The position numbers and the translations under genes are program-made. Below, piece after piece: positions 18,858 through 26,781 of a stretch of DNA of 64,000 bases. The notes beneath the pieces were generated by a model. That model made no database searches, was not told where the DNA came from, and saw only the letters and a program-made list of their open reading frames with translations. Position 1 is the first letter of the stretch; each line of letters begins with the position of its first letter. Source of the DNA: Pedobacter riviphilus (GTDB lineage: Bacteria > Bacteroidota > Bacteroidia > Sphingobacteriales > Sphingobacteriaceae); assembly GCF_014692875.1 (NCBI RefSeq), contig NZ_CP061171.1:2728001-2792000 (forward strand). Direction: 5' to 3'.

Positions 18858-20129
18858 TTACTTCTTCCCGATCACTACTTCAGTGAAATTCTCTGTAGTA
18901 AGGTATTTATTAGCCAATGCCAACAACTCTTCGGCAGTAATGGTCTTCACTTTTTCAATGTATTTGGTATAATAATCGTAATCAAGTCCCGAAAAATAAA
19001 TGTTCTTAAATTTATCGGCATGCGAAAAAACATTCTCCAAACTACCCAACATTGATCCGAGCATATAGTTCCTAACCAGGTTCAGTTCTTCTTCTCCTAT
19101 TGGTTCATTTTTCAAGATCTCGATCTCTTTATAAATCTCAGTTAAAGCAGCCGAACACACATCAGCACCAACTTCGGTTGCGATAAAAAGATAACCTGCC
19201 TGTTGCAGCGAAGAAATTCCGGAACCAATTCCGTAAGTATAGCCTTTATCTTCGCGGATGTTGTTCATTAAACGTGAACCAAAATACCCACCTAAAACCG
19301 TATTTAGAATCTGAAGTCCGGAGAAATCCTCATGTTTACGGTTTATGGCCAATTGGCCCATACGGATAGCTGATTGTAATGCCTCTGGTTTTTCGATATA
19401 CACAAGCTGTTTTGCCGTCGAAACAAAATCGAAACTATTCTTTATCGCATCGCTTTTTTTCCAGTCGCGGCCAAAAGCTTCGTTTAAAAGATTAAACCCA
19501 GCATCATCAAACTTACCAGATATCACAATGGTACAATTATTAGGAGCATAGGCAGCTTTGAAATAATCAACCAGATCTTCACGTTTCAAGGCATCATAAT
19601 GTTCTGCTTTAATATTTACCCCATAGGCTGTATCGCCAAATAAAGCATGGGCAAATTCCTTTCTCGAAAGGATATCATTTTTCTTCAGGTTTACCTGTAG
19701 CTTTTGCTTTTGGTTTTGGATGTAAATATCAAGCTCATGCTGTGGAAACTGACTTTCTGATAAAACATCTTTCACAATGGGTAATACCGAATGTAAATGT
19801 TTATTTAAAGTATACAGCGTAACCGATGATTGATCCTGGGCATATTCTGTTTGGAAAAATGCACCATAAAAATCAATTTGTTCGGCTATCTCTTTTGCCG
19901 ATAATTTATTTGTTCCATTATTGATTAATGCGCTTACCGCAATAGCCTGTAATGGTTTTTCGAGTTTCCAGTTTACGTTATCAAAAATAAATTCGATACG
20001 TACCAGATCTTGTTCTCCAGAGTAAATAGTAAAAACGGGTACACCATTATCTAGCACTTTTTTTTCGGGCTGGATAAAATTTATTGTAGATACCTGCTTA
20101 AAATCAGGCGCCTGTTGTCTGTTAAGCAT
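18858..20129 (-). CDS. M16 peptidase family protein, non-catalytic subunit
   Basis: 423 aa. It has the two-lobed insulinase/processing-peptidase fold, seen in GVPVFTIYSGEQDLVRIEF at the start and REDKGYTYGIGSG in the C-terminal lobe. The zinc motif HxxEH is absent, as in the inactive partner of M16B heterodimers. Its ATG overlaps the end of the active subunit gene by 8 bases, so the pair is made together and probably assembles. Confidence 0.88.
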   Translation of the reverse strand: MLNRQQAPDFKQVSTINFIQPEKKVLDNGVPVFTIYSGEQDLVRIEFIFDNVNWKLEKPLQAIAVSALINNGTNKLSAKEIAEQIDFYGAFFQTEYAQDQSSVTLYTLNKHLHSVLPIVKDVLSESQFPQHELDIYIQNQKQKLQVNLKKNDILSRKEFAHALFGDTAYGVNIKAEHYDALKREDLVDYFKAAYAPNNCTIVISGKFDDAGFNLLNEAFGRDWKKSDAIKNSFDFVSTAKQLVYIEKPEALQSAIRMGQLAINRKHEDFSGLQILNTVLGGYFGSRLMNNIREDKGYTYGIGSGISSLQQAGYLFIATEVGADVCSAALTEIYKEIEILKNEPIGEEELNLVRNYMLGSMLGSLENVFSHADKFKNIYFSGLDYDYYTKYIEKVKTITAEELLALANKYLTTENFTEVVIGKK

Positions 20130-21366
20130 TTTCTTCAGTTAGGTAATATAAAGTAGATGATGATTTATGGTTAAAAGTTTCGTTAGATATCCTTTTGATA
20201 TCTGCTGCCCCTACTTTTAAAAATTCTTCGGTTTCCCGGTTCAATATAGCAGCATCGCCCAACAGTTCGTAATAAGCCAGATTCATTGCTTTATCAAGCA
20301 GGCTCATCTCAGAAAAAACAAGTACCGATTCTACCTTGTTTTTTACTTTGGTTAATTCAGTTTCAGAAACCAGTTCGGCCTTTAATTTTTCCAGTTCAAC
20401 CCAGATTGCCTTTTCTGCCGTTTCGATTGTTACACCTTCTACCAATTTACCTTCAACAATAAACAAACCCGGATCTAAACTGCTCGAAATATAGGCGTTG
20501 ATATCACTAAAAAGTTTTTGTTCTTTTAACAGGCTATTGTACAAACGCGAAGACTGTCCACGAGATAAAATATCCGATAATAAATCAAAGGCATAATAAT
20601 CCTGATTTAATCGTCCCGGCATTTTAAAAGCCATATAAATCGCATTTAAAGGCACGTTTGCCCTCACAGTTTCTTGTCTGGCTTCTGTTTGCGGTTCTTC
20701 CTGAACTAAATCACGGTTGTACTTCTCTCCCGCCGGGATCGGTTCGAACCATTTTTCGGCCAGCTTTTTTACCTCTTCGGTTTTCACATTGCCACCTACT
20801 ACCAAAATTGCATTTTGTGGGGTATAATGTTTTTTGAAGAATGCTTTTACATCATCCATTGTTGCATTTTCGATGTGCGAAAGTTCTTTCCCTATAGTTG
20901 CCCAGCGGTAAGAATGCTTTTTATATGCCAGTGGACGTAACTTTAACCAAACATCGCCATAAGGCTGGTTCAGATAACGTTGCTTAAATTCTTCACTCAC
21001 TACGTTTCGCTGTGTTTCTAAACTCTTGTCAGAAAAAGCCAGGCTCAACATCCGGTCGCTCTCCAGCCAAAATGCCGTTTCTATATTTTCAGCAGGCAAA
21101 GTGATATAATAATTAGTAATATCGTTACTTGTAAAAGCATTATTCTCACCTCCTACGCGTTGCAAAGGTTCGTCATAATTGGGGATGTTTATCGATCCGC
21201 CGAACATCAGGTGCTCAAATAAGTGCGCAAAACCCGTTTTTTCAGGGTCCTCATCACGAGCACCCACATCATATAAAATATTTAAAACAGCCATTGGCGT
21301 CGTAGCATCTTCATGCACTAAAACTTTTAAGCCATTGGCCAGTGTAAAACGATTAAAATCTACCAT
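20122..21366 (-). CDS. M16 zinc peptidase, catalytic subunit
   Basis: 414 aa from the ATG at 21366; a TTG three codons upstream was passed over. The inverted zinc motif is HLFEH (His48, Glu51, His52), followed by the distal glutamate region VVSEEFKQR. There is no signal peptide, so it is probably cytoplasmic. It is the first gene of a two-gene operon with the inactive homologue. Family members degrade peptides; the specific substrate is not evident. Confidence 0.9.
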   Translation of the reverse strand: MVDFNRFTLANGLKVLVHEDATTPMAVLNILYDVGARDEDPEKTGFAHLFEHLMFGGSINIPNYDEPLQRVGGENNAFTSNDITNYYITLPAENIETAFWLESDRMLSLAFSDKSLETQRNVVSEEFKQRYLNQPYGDVWLKLRPLAYKKHSYRWATIGKELSHIENATMDDVKAFFKKHYTPQNAILVVGGNVKTEEVKKLAEKWFEPIPAGEKYNRDLVQEEPQTEARQETVRANVPLNAIYMAFKMPGRLNQDYYAFDLLSDILSRGQSSRLYNSLLKEQKLFSDINAYISSSLDPGLFIVEGKLVEGVTIETAEKAIWVELEKLKAELVSETELTKVKNKVESVLVFSEMSLLDKAMNLAYYELLGDAAILNRETEEFLKVGAADIKRISNETFNHKSSSTLYYLTEENA

Positions 21367-21372
21367 AAGTGA

Positions 21373-21380
21373 CAAAGATA
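21373..21380 (-). promoter_or_regulatory. -7 promoter element of the M16 operon
   Basis: The minus strand reads TATCTTTG, only 6 bases before the ATG at 21366, which implies a very short or absent leader and supports that ATG over the TTG at 21375. Confidence 0.5.
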
Positions 21381-21528
21381 AATGAATTGTTGAATTGCTA
21401 AATTGTTTAATTACTTAACAAACTGATTATTATTTTTTTTTATGTTTTATAAATAATACAGGTAGCTTTTGTAATTTCTTTATTACGTCTAATTATATAC
21501 TTTTACAAAAAAATTAAACCAAAAAAAT

Positions 21529-22158
21529 ATGCTTACCTATACTGTAATATCACTTATTTTAGTGGCAACAAGTCTTTTTTTACTCAATTTCAGAAGAGAT
21601 AGCCAATGGCGTAAAAACAACAATGATACGTTTAGTTTTATTATCTCTCTAATTTCCACTTTTACAGGATTATTTATTGCCCTATCTGTAAATACTTTTT
21701 TAGATAATATCAACAAAAAGAACAACTTAATTAAGCTACTAAATACAACCAATTTGGCTATAGAAAATTGCCAGATGAAAACTAAGGGAATGTATTTAAA
21801 TACTTCAAATTCTGGATTGAACTTAACCGAAACTTTAAAGAAAACACCAGTTGAACTGCCTAAGTTATACCCACAACTTGCCACAAATAATTTGGTTAAC
21901 GACTACTTTACACCAAATGCTTTTCAAGCCTACATTGTTTGCATAGATAACATGGAAACCTTTGTTAAAAACCTTGCCAATACAGAACAAAACAACAATG
22001 GAACGAAAATTGAGATTCTTAACCGGTATTTGAAATATTTAGAATTTGCTAAAAGCATTAATAATTTAGAGATTGAAAGACTCGGTGGAAACATCACGGA
22101 AGAACAAGAAACCAGTTCATTAAAGAAAATAGTTGACCAATTTACAACCTCAAAATAA
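21529..22158 (+). CDS. Membrane protein of unknown function
   Basis: 209 aa. Two membrane helices lie at about residues 3-19 and 35-55, followed by a soluble tail of about 150 residues, probably helical. I do not recognise the family. The stop codon is one base before the ATG of the lipoprotein gene, so the two likely act in the same envelope process. Confidence 0.65.
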   Translation: MLTYTVISLILVATSLFLLNFRRDSQWRKNNNDTFSFIISLISTFTGLFIALSVNTFLDNINKKNNLIKLLNTTNLAIENCQMKTKGMYLNTSNSGLNLTETLKKTPVELPKLYPQLATNNLVNDYFTPNAFQAYIVCIDNMETFVKNLANTEQNNNGTKIEILNRYLKYLEFAKSINNLEIERLGGNITEEQETSSLKKIVDQFTTSK

Positions 22159-22159
22159 C

Positions 22160-22780
22160 ATGAAAAATATAATTATAATCTGCCTGTTAACTTTCAGCTT
22201 AGCAGCCTGTAATACAGCGACAAAAAAGGAAGAAAAAATTGATTTTACTAAATCTTACGAAACTGCGGCCCTCGCGCTTACCGATGCCCAGTTAAATTAT
22301 GATGCAGCTGTAGCAAGTAAGGATACCACACGAATAGCAGCTGCAAAAATCCAGTTAGAAACTGCCAAAACAAATTATTTAAACAGTAAAACCTATTATA
22401 CTGCGAATGGGGGCATCGTAAAAGCAGAGGATGAGCAATTGCTTGCTAAAGCAAATACTGCTTTGGGTAAACCAGTTAATGATACTACTACTACGATGGC
22501 TGCAGCAGCCAGAAAGTTTATAGATAGTAGTAAAGTTAATGCCGATAAAAAAGTGAAACAAGTCTTGGGCGCCATCGCAACTGGTGAAAATAAGATTAAA
22601 CAAGTTTCTGATGCGGCTACCACGGGTCAAAATACTGTTAAAAATAATGTAATAAAGGCCAATGAAAGTTTAAAAAAAGCTAACGACAGCACAAAAAAGC
22701 ATTTAGAAGAAATAAAAAAGCAAGGGAATGATTTGCTAAACCTGTTTAAACGTAAAGCCGATACCACTAAAAATAATTAA
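22160..22780 (+). CDS. Ala/Lys/Thr-rich putative lipoprotein
   Basis: 206 aa from the ATG at 22160, chosen because it opens a lipoprotein signal (MKNIIIICLLTFSLAAC, Cys17). The mature part is Ala/Lys/Thr/Asn-rich and predicted mostly helical. Its C-terminal half has repeated KVKQVLGAIATGENKIKQV-like segments that resemble amphipathic 11-residue helical repeats. The function is unknown; it may form a coiled rod at the envelope. It follows the two-helix membrane protein gene directly. Confidence 0.65.
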   Translation: MKNIIIICLLTFSLAACNTATKKEEKIDFTKSYETAALALTDAQLNYDAAVASKDTTRIAAAKIQLETAKTNYLNSKTYYTANGGIVKAEDEQLLAKANTALGKPVNDTTTTMAAAARKFIDSSKVNADKKVKQVLGAIATGENKIKQVSDAATTGQNTVKNNVIKANESLKKANDSTKKHLEEIKKQGNDLLNLFKRKADTTKNN

Positions 22781-22832
22781 CGTTGTATTGTCTTTTTTAT
22801 AAAACTGTGATTATAGTGATACTTATTTCGAG

Positions 22833-22840
22833 TATTTTTG
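22833..22840 (+). promoter_or_regulatory. -7 promoter element of mqnC
   Basis: TATTTTTG (TAnnTTTG) ends 4 bases before the mqnC ATG, consistent with a nearly leaderless message. Confidence 0.5.
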
Positions 22841-22844
22841 CTTT

Positions 22845-23969
22845 ATGAATACAGCCGATTTACTGCAACGGGCATTACATTTTGATTTTTTAAGCCTCGA
22901 AGAAGGTGTACATTTATATCACAATGCAGATACTGCATCTTTAATGTTTGTAGCCAATGAGCTAAGAAAAATTCAAGTACCCAGTGGAAAAGTAACCTGG
23001 CAGATCGACCGTAATGTAAACACCACTAATGTTTGTATTGCCAACTGTAAATTCTGTAATTTCTTTCGCAGGCCTGGGCATGATGAAAGTTATATTACTG
23101 ATATCGAAACCTATAAGGTAAAGATTGAAGAGACTTTCCGCTTAGGAGGAGATCAATTATTATTGCAGGGTGGGCACCACCCCGATTTAGGTTTAGCGTT
23201 TTATGCTGACTTATTCAGAAAATTAAAAGAATTATATCCTGATTTAAAACTTCACGCCTTAGGACCGCCAGAAATTGCACACGTAGCAAAACTGGAGGGC
23301 ATGACGCATACCGAGGTATTAAAAGCATTAAAAGAAGCAGGTATGGATTCTTTACCAGGTGCTGGTGCGGAAATTTTAAACGATCGTGTGAGGCGCTTAA
23401 TCTCGAAAGGTAAATGTGGCGGACAAGAATGGCTTGATGTAATGCGCGCATGCCATCAATTAGACATCACTACTTCGGCTACGATGATGTTTGGCCATGT
23501 TGAAACTATAGAAGAACGTTTTGAACATCTGGTTTGGATCCGCCAGGTACAGAGTGAAAAACCTGCCGATGCAAACGGATTTTTAGCCTTTATCCCTTGG
23601 CCTTTCCAGGATGACGGTACTTTATTAAAGAGATTGCGTGGAATTAGCAACAATGTAACAGCTGATGAATATATCCGTATGATTGCGTTGAGCCGTATCA
23701 TGTTGCCAAACATCAAAAATATCCAGGCCAGTTGGTTAACTGTTGGAAAAACTACGGCCCAATTGTGTTTACATGCTGGAGCAAATGATTTTGGATCGAT
23801 TATGATTGAAGAAAATGTAGTTTCAGCTGCAGGTGCGCCACACCGTTTTACAGCAAACGGCATTCAGCAATCTATTAAAGCCGCAGGCTTTGAACCCCAG
23901 TTACGCGGACAAAAATATAACTATAGAGATTTGCCTGAACATTTAGAAGAGCAGGTGATCACCTATTAA
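22845..23969 (+). CDS. mqnC: Cyclic dehypoxanthinyl futalosine synthase, radical SAM enzyme
   Basis: 374 aa. The radical SAM cluster motif is CIANCKFC (Cys64, Cys68, Cys71). Downstream QGGHHPDLGL and LPGAGAEIL fit MqnC rather than MqnE. It forms the bicyclic intermediate in the futalosine route to menaquinone. No other mqn gene is in this window, so the pathway is dispersed here. It is transcribed singly from a promoter abutting the start codon. Confidence 0.9.
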   Translation: MNTADLLQRALHFDFLSLEEGVHLYHNADTASLMFVANELRKIQVPSGKVTWQIDRNVNTTNVCIANCKFCNFFRRPGHDESYITDIETYKVKIEETFRLGGDQLLLQGGHHPDLGLAFYADLFRKLKELYPDLKLHALGPPEIAHVAKLEGMTHTEVLKALKEAGMDSLPGAGAEILNDRVRRLISKGKCGGQEWLDVMRACHQLDITTSATMMFGHVETIEERFEHLVWIRQVQSEKPADANGFLAFIPWPFQDDGTLLKRLRGISNNVTADEYIRMIALSRIMLPNIKNIQASWLTVGKTTAQLCLHAGANDFGSIMIEENVVSAAGAPHRFTANGIQQSIKAAGFEPQLRGQKYNYRDLPEHLEEQVITY

Positions 23970-24149
23970 ATGATGTAACTAGGAGGATTTGAGATGGATG
24001 GAGGAAGGATCAATGACCAACTTACAATGATCAATAGCGATTGGTTTACTAGAAGTTAATTCTTTATTCCATAATGTAGGCAGAAGAAAAGACACGCTTA
24101 TTTCTTTATCGATCCTAAAATCTCATAATCTTGAAAATCCTGATCAAAT

Positions 24150-24179
24150 AAAAGGAAGTAGAATCAAAGCTCTACTTCC
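24150..24179 (-). terminator. Terminator of the ferritin-like operon
   Basis: GGAAGTAGA (24154-24162) pairs perfectly with TCTACTTCC (24171-24179). On the minus strand the stem is followed by TTTTATTTG, about 55 bases past the stop at 24233. The rest of 23970-24232 shows nothing else. Confidence 0.75.
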
Positions 24180-24232
24180 CTACCTCAAACTAAACATTAC
24201 CTAATTAATAATGTCAATATTTCAGAGTGCTG

Positions 24233-25123
24233 TTATAGTTTTTTACCGTCTCTTAAAAATAAGTTTGCGATGGTAATTACGCTGGCTTTATCTAAAGGCT
24301 CATCAAAACTTTCTACCGCTACAGCTTTGGTAATACCTGCATTACCACCAATACCCACAATGTTTGCACCAGCTTGTACGGTTAAATCCTCACCGGCATA
24401 AACAGCATCAACAGCTGCAACACCTGAGTCGTTTGCCTGTCCAGAAGCACCAAGGCTAACCCATGGTTTATATACTGTTGTACCTGCAGCAGTCCGCATT
24501 TGACGAATATGAGATGCATGGCGTGCTTCTACCGAGTGGATCTGCAAAGCTGTTTGTAACACACCTGGGCTAACCAATAGGTTTCCTGCCTGCCCCTTAT
24601 ATGCCCTTACTCCTGTATCTTCAAAACCCTGGGCTACCGCTAAAAAGGTATTATAATCAGAATATACGGTAGCAAATGCCCCACCTGCTCTAAAATCTGT
24701 GTCGGCATAAGCAATTGGTGCGCGGGCAGAACTACCCAGAGCACCTACCAATAAATCAACGTGTGCTTTTTCGTGATCGCGAATGGTAGTAATGGCAGCT
24801 TGGCTGGCTGCATTTGGAAAATTAAAAGTCACATCAGTTACTGCTGATCCCGGAGTTTTGCCTACAATACAGTGATTATAAAAATGGTATTCCAAATACT
24901 CTAGCGATAAAGCAAAGTTTAATACATCAACAACTGCAGCAGGTAAAGCTGTTTGTCCGTACGCTTTTTGAAACATTGAACCTAGGGCTAGCGGCATAGC
25001 AGCCAAAGAGATTTTTTTGCCCATATTGAAAAAGCTTTTCATAGCGGCTCTTCTCGGATTTAATCTCTCATAGATTTCACCGTCAACTTTTTCAATTTCT
25101 TCTAATATATTTACGATATTCAT
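24233..25123 (-). CDS. Exported ferritin-like domain protein (PF13668 type), second of a pair
   Basis: 296 aa. A 25-residue N-terminal helix precedes NPRRAAMKSFFNMGKKISL, a twin-arginine-like signal with cleavage near AYGQ. The four-helix ferritin-like domain has the expected acidic/His positions: LEYLEYHFY, RDHEKAHVD, FEDTGVRAY and HSVEARHASHIR. This implies a di-metal site, but substrate and activity are unknown. It follows the other ferritin-like gene by 19 bases in one operon. The C-terminal 80 residues are additional and unassigned. Confidence 0.82.
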   Translation of the reverse strand: MNIVNILEEIEKVDGEIYERLNPRRAAMKSFFNMGKKISLAAMPLALGSMFQKAYGQTALPAAVVDVLNFALSLEYLEYHFYNHCIVGKTPGSAVTDVTFNFPNAASQAAITTIRDHEKAHVDLLVGALGSSARAPIAYADTDFRAGGAFATVYSDYNTFLAVAQGFEDTGVRAYKGQAGNLLVSPGVLQTALQIHSVEARHASHIRQMRTAAGTTVYKPWVSLGASGQANDSGVAAVDAVYAGEDLTVQAGANIVGIGGNAGITKAVAVESFDEPLDKASVITIANLFLRDGKKL

Positions 25124-25142
25124 GATTTTCTGATTTTAAAAA

Positions 25143-25871
25143 TTAAAGATTGATTACATTAATTTTAGTTTTGATGTATTTCTGAGCAGCAGTCAAAACC
25201 TTATCTGGTGTTAAAGCAGCATCTAATCCAGCTGAGTTATTGGCTCCCAATGAAGCAAGACTATTAAGGTCTGCAAATGATCCGTTTGAAATTAAATCAC
25301 GAACATAGGCAGCATGACGGGCTTCAACTGAAACAATTTTACCGGCTAATAATAAATAAGTTCCGTTTTTAATTCTTGGCCCTGCTCCGTTATAAGCAGA
25401 AACGCCTAAATCTTCAAAAGCCATAGCAGCACCTAATACACTACTTGCGCTGGTAAAATCAATTGATGAAAAATCTACCTCTAAACTTCCAATTGCAGCT
25501 GTACCTAAAGCAGCTTTAAAAAACTCCCTGTGGGCAATTTCATGAAACTGGATATCCTGAAAATATGCTTTTTGTGCTGTGGTGAAAGCTGCAGGAGGTG
25601 CTGAAGCAACCTTAACATAAAACGCTGCTTCTAACTGTTCTAAAGCATAAGCATAATTTAATACACCAAAATCATCTTTAAAATCTAAAGTTACTCCCCC
25701 ATTCATTGTTGGGTTTTCGTAACCACGATCTTTTTTACAACCGGCGGCTACCAAGGCAATACCTGCAGCGCCTGCACCTGCATACTGAAGAAAAGATCTT
25801 CTGCCTACAGTTTTGTCAAATAAACTTTTTTCCTGAAGTTCATTTTTTGTTTCTAGTTCATTGTGTTTCAT
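25143..25871 (-). CDS. Exported ferritin-like domain protein with Tat lipoprotein signal
   Basis: 242 aa. GRRSFLQYAGAGAAG and then ALVAAGC form a twin-arginine signal ending in a lipobox Cys, so the folded protein is probably exported with its metal and then lipid-anchored. The ferritin-like residues are ALEQLEAAFY, FHEIAHREF, FEDLGVSAY and SVEARHAAYVRD. It is first in the operon, upstream of the second ferritin-like gene and divergent from the LytTR regulator 125 bases away. The activity is unknown. Confidence 0.82.
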   Translation of the reverse strand: MKHNELETKNELQEKSLFDKTVGRRSFLQYAGAGAAGIALVAAGCKKDRGYENPTMNGGVTLDFKDDFGVLNYAYALEQLEAAFYVKVASAPPAAFTTAQKAYFQDIQFHEIAHREFFKAALGTAAIGSLEVDFSSIDFTSASSVLGAAMAFEDLGVSAYNGAGPRIKNGTYLLLAGKIVSVEARHAAYVRDLISNGSFADLNSLASLGANNSAGLDAALTPDKVLTAAQKYIKTKINVINL

Positions 25872-25995
25872 AGTAATCTATGTTTAGTGGTTTTGAATTC
25901 GTTTGATGATACATACGTGACAATCAGAACACTGGTTTTTTTGATTTGCATTTTTTTTTATAAGCGCATTTTAATACATTCACCAACCTATAGTT

Positions 25996-26781
25996 ATGAC
26001 AACATTAAAAGCCATTATTGTTGATGATGAGGAGTTTGCCCGGTCATCATTGTTTTTTTTACTGCAACAGAACTGTGCACAGGTAGAAATTACTGGTATT
26101 GCAAGATCTGTAGCGGAGGCAAAAGATATTCTGGCACACCATCCTATTGATTTAATCTTTCTGGACATAGCCATGCCCGGAGGCAATGGCTTTGAACTGA
26201 TTCCTGATGCACAAAAACACAATGCAGCCGTTATATTTACCACTGCTTACGATCAATATGCATTAAAAGCGATTAAGGCAAATGCATTGGATTATTTGTT
26301 AAAGCCAATTGATATTGATGAACTTAAAATAGCTGTGGATAAGGTTTTTCAGCACATTAAACGCTTTAGAGGTCAGAATGAAAACGACGAAAGAATCAAT
26401 AATCTGGCATCCAGTTTAAGCTCGAGATCAGAAATAAGGAAACTTACACTCCCTTATGGCCAGGGTTTTAAAATGATTGATATTGATGATATTATTTATA
26501 TTGAAGCAGATAGCAATTATTCTATTGTACACTTAAACAACCATGATAAAATAACGGTTTCGAAAGTTTTACGGGAATTTGAAGAGCTTTTACCAGGCGA
26601 TCAATTTGTTCGGATCCACAAGTCGAGCATTATCAACCTTAACCATTTAAAAGAATATAATTCTAAAAACGGACTTCAGGTTTTCTTAAAAAATGGAGAA
26701 AGCATTAATATTTCGAGAAGAAGAGCAAGCGATTTTTTTGAAAAAATAAAGTTATTTACAAAGGCAAACAGTGACCATTAA
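25996..26781 (+). CDS. LytTR-family two-component response regulator
   Basis: 261 aa. The receiver domain (residues 1-120) has acidic DDEE, phosphoacceptor Asp57 in LIFLDIAMP and Lys in DYLLKPID. The LytTR DNA-binding domain occupies about 155-255 (DIIYIEADSNYSIVHL, then FVRIHKSSIINL). The kinase gene starts 11 bases before this gene ends, so they form a coupled pair with the regulator first. Targets are unknown; the divergent ferritin-like operon is a plausible one. Confidence 0.93.
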   Translation: MTTLKAIIVDDEEFARSSLFFLLQQNCAQVEITGIARSVAEAKDILAHHPIDLIFLDIAMPGGNGFELIPDAQKHNAAVIFTTAYDQYALKAIKANALDYLLKPIDIDELKIAVDKVFQHIKRFRGQNENDERINNLASSLSSRSEIRKLTLPYGQGFKMIDIDDIIYIEADSNYSIVHLNNHDKITVSKVLREFEELLPGDQFVRIHKSSIINLNHLKEYNSKNGLQVFLKNGESINISRRRASDFFEKIKLFTKANSDH

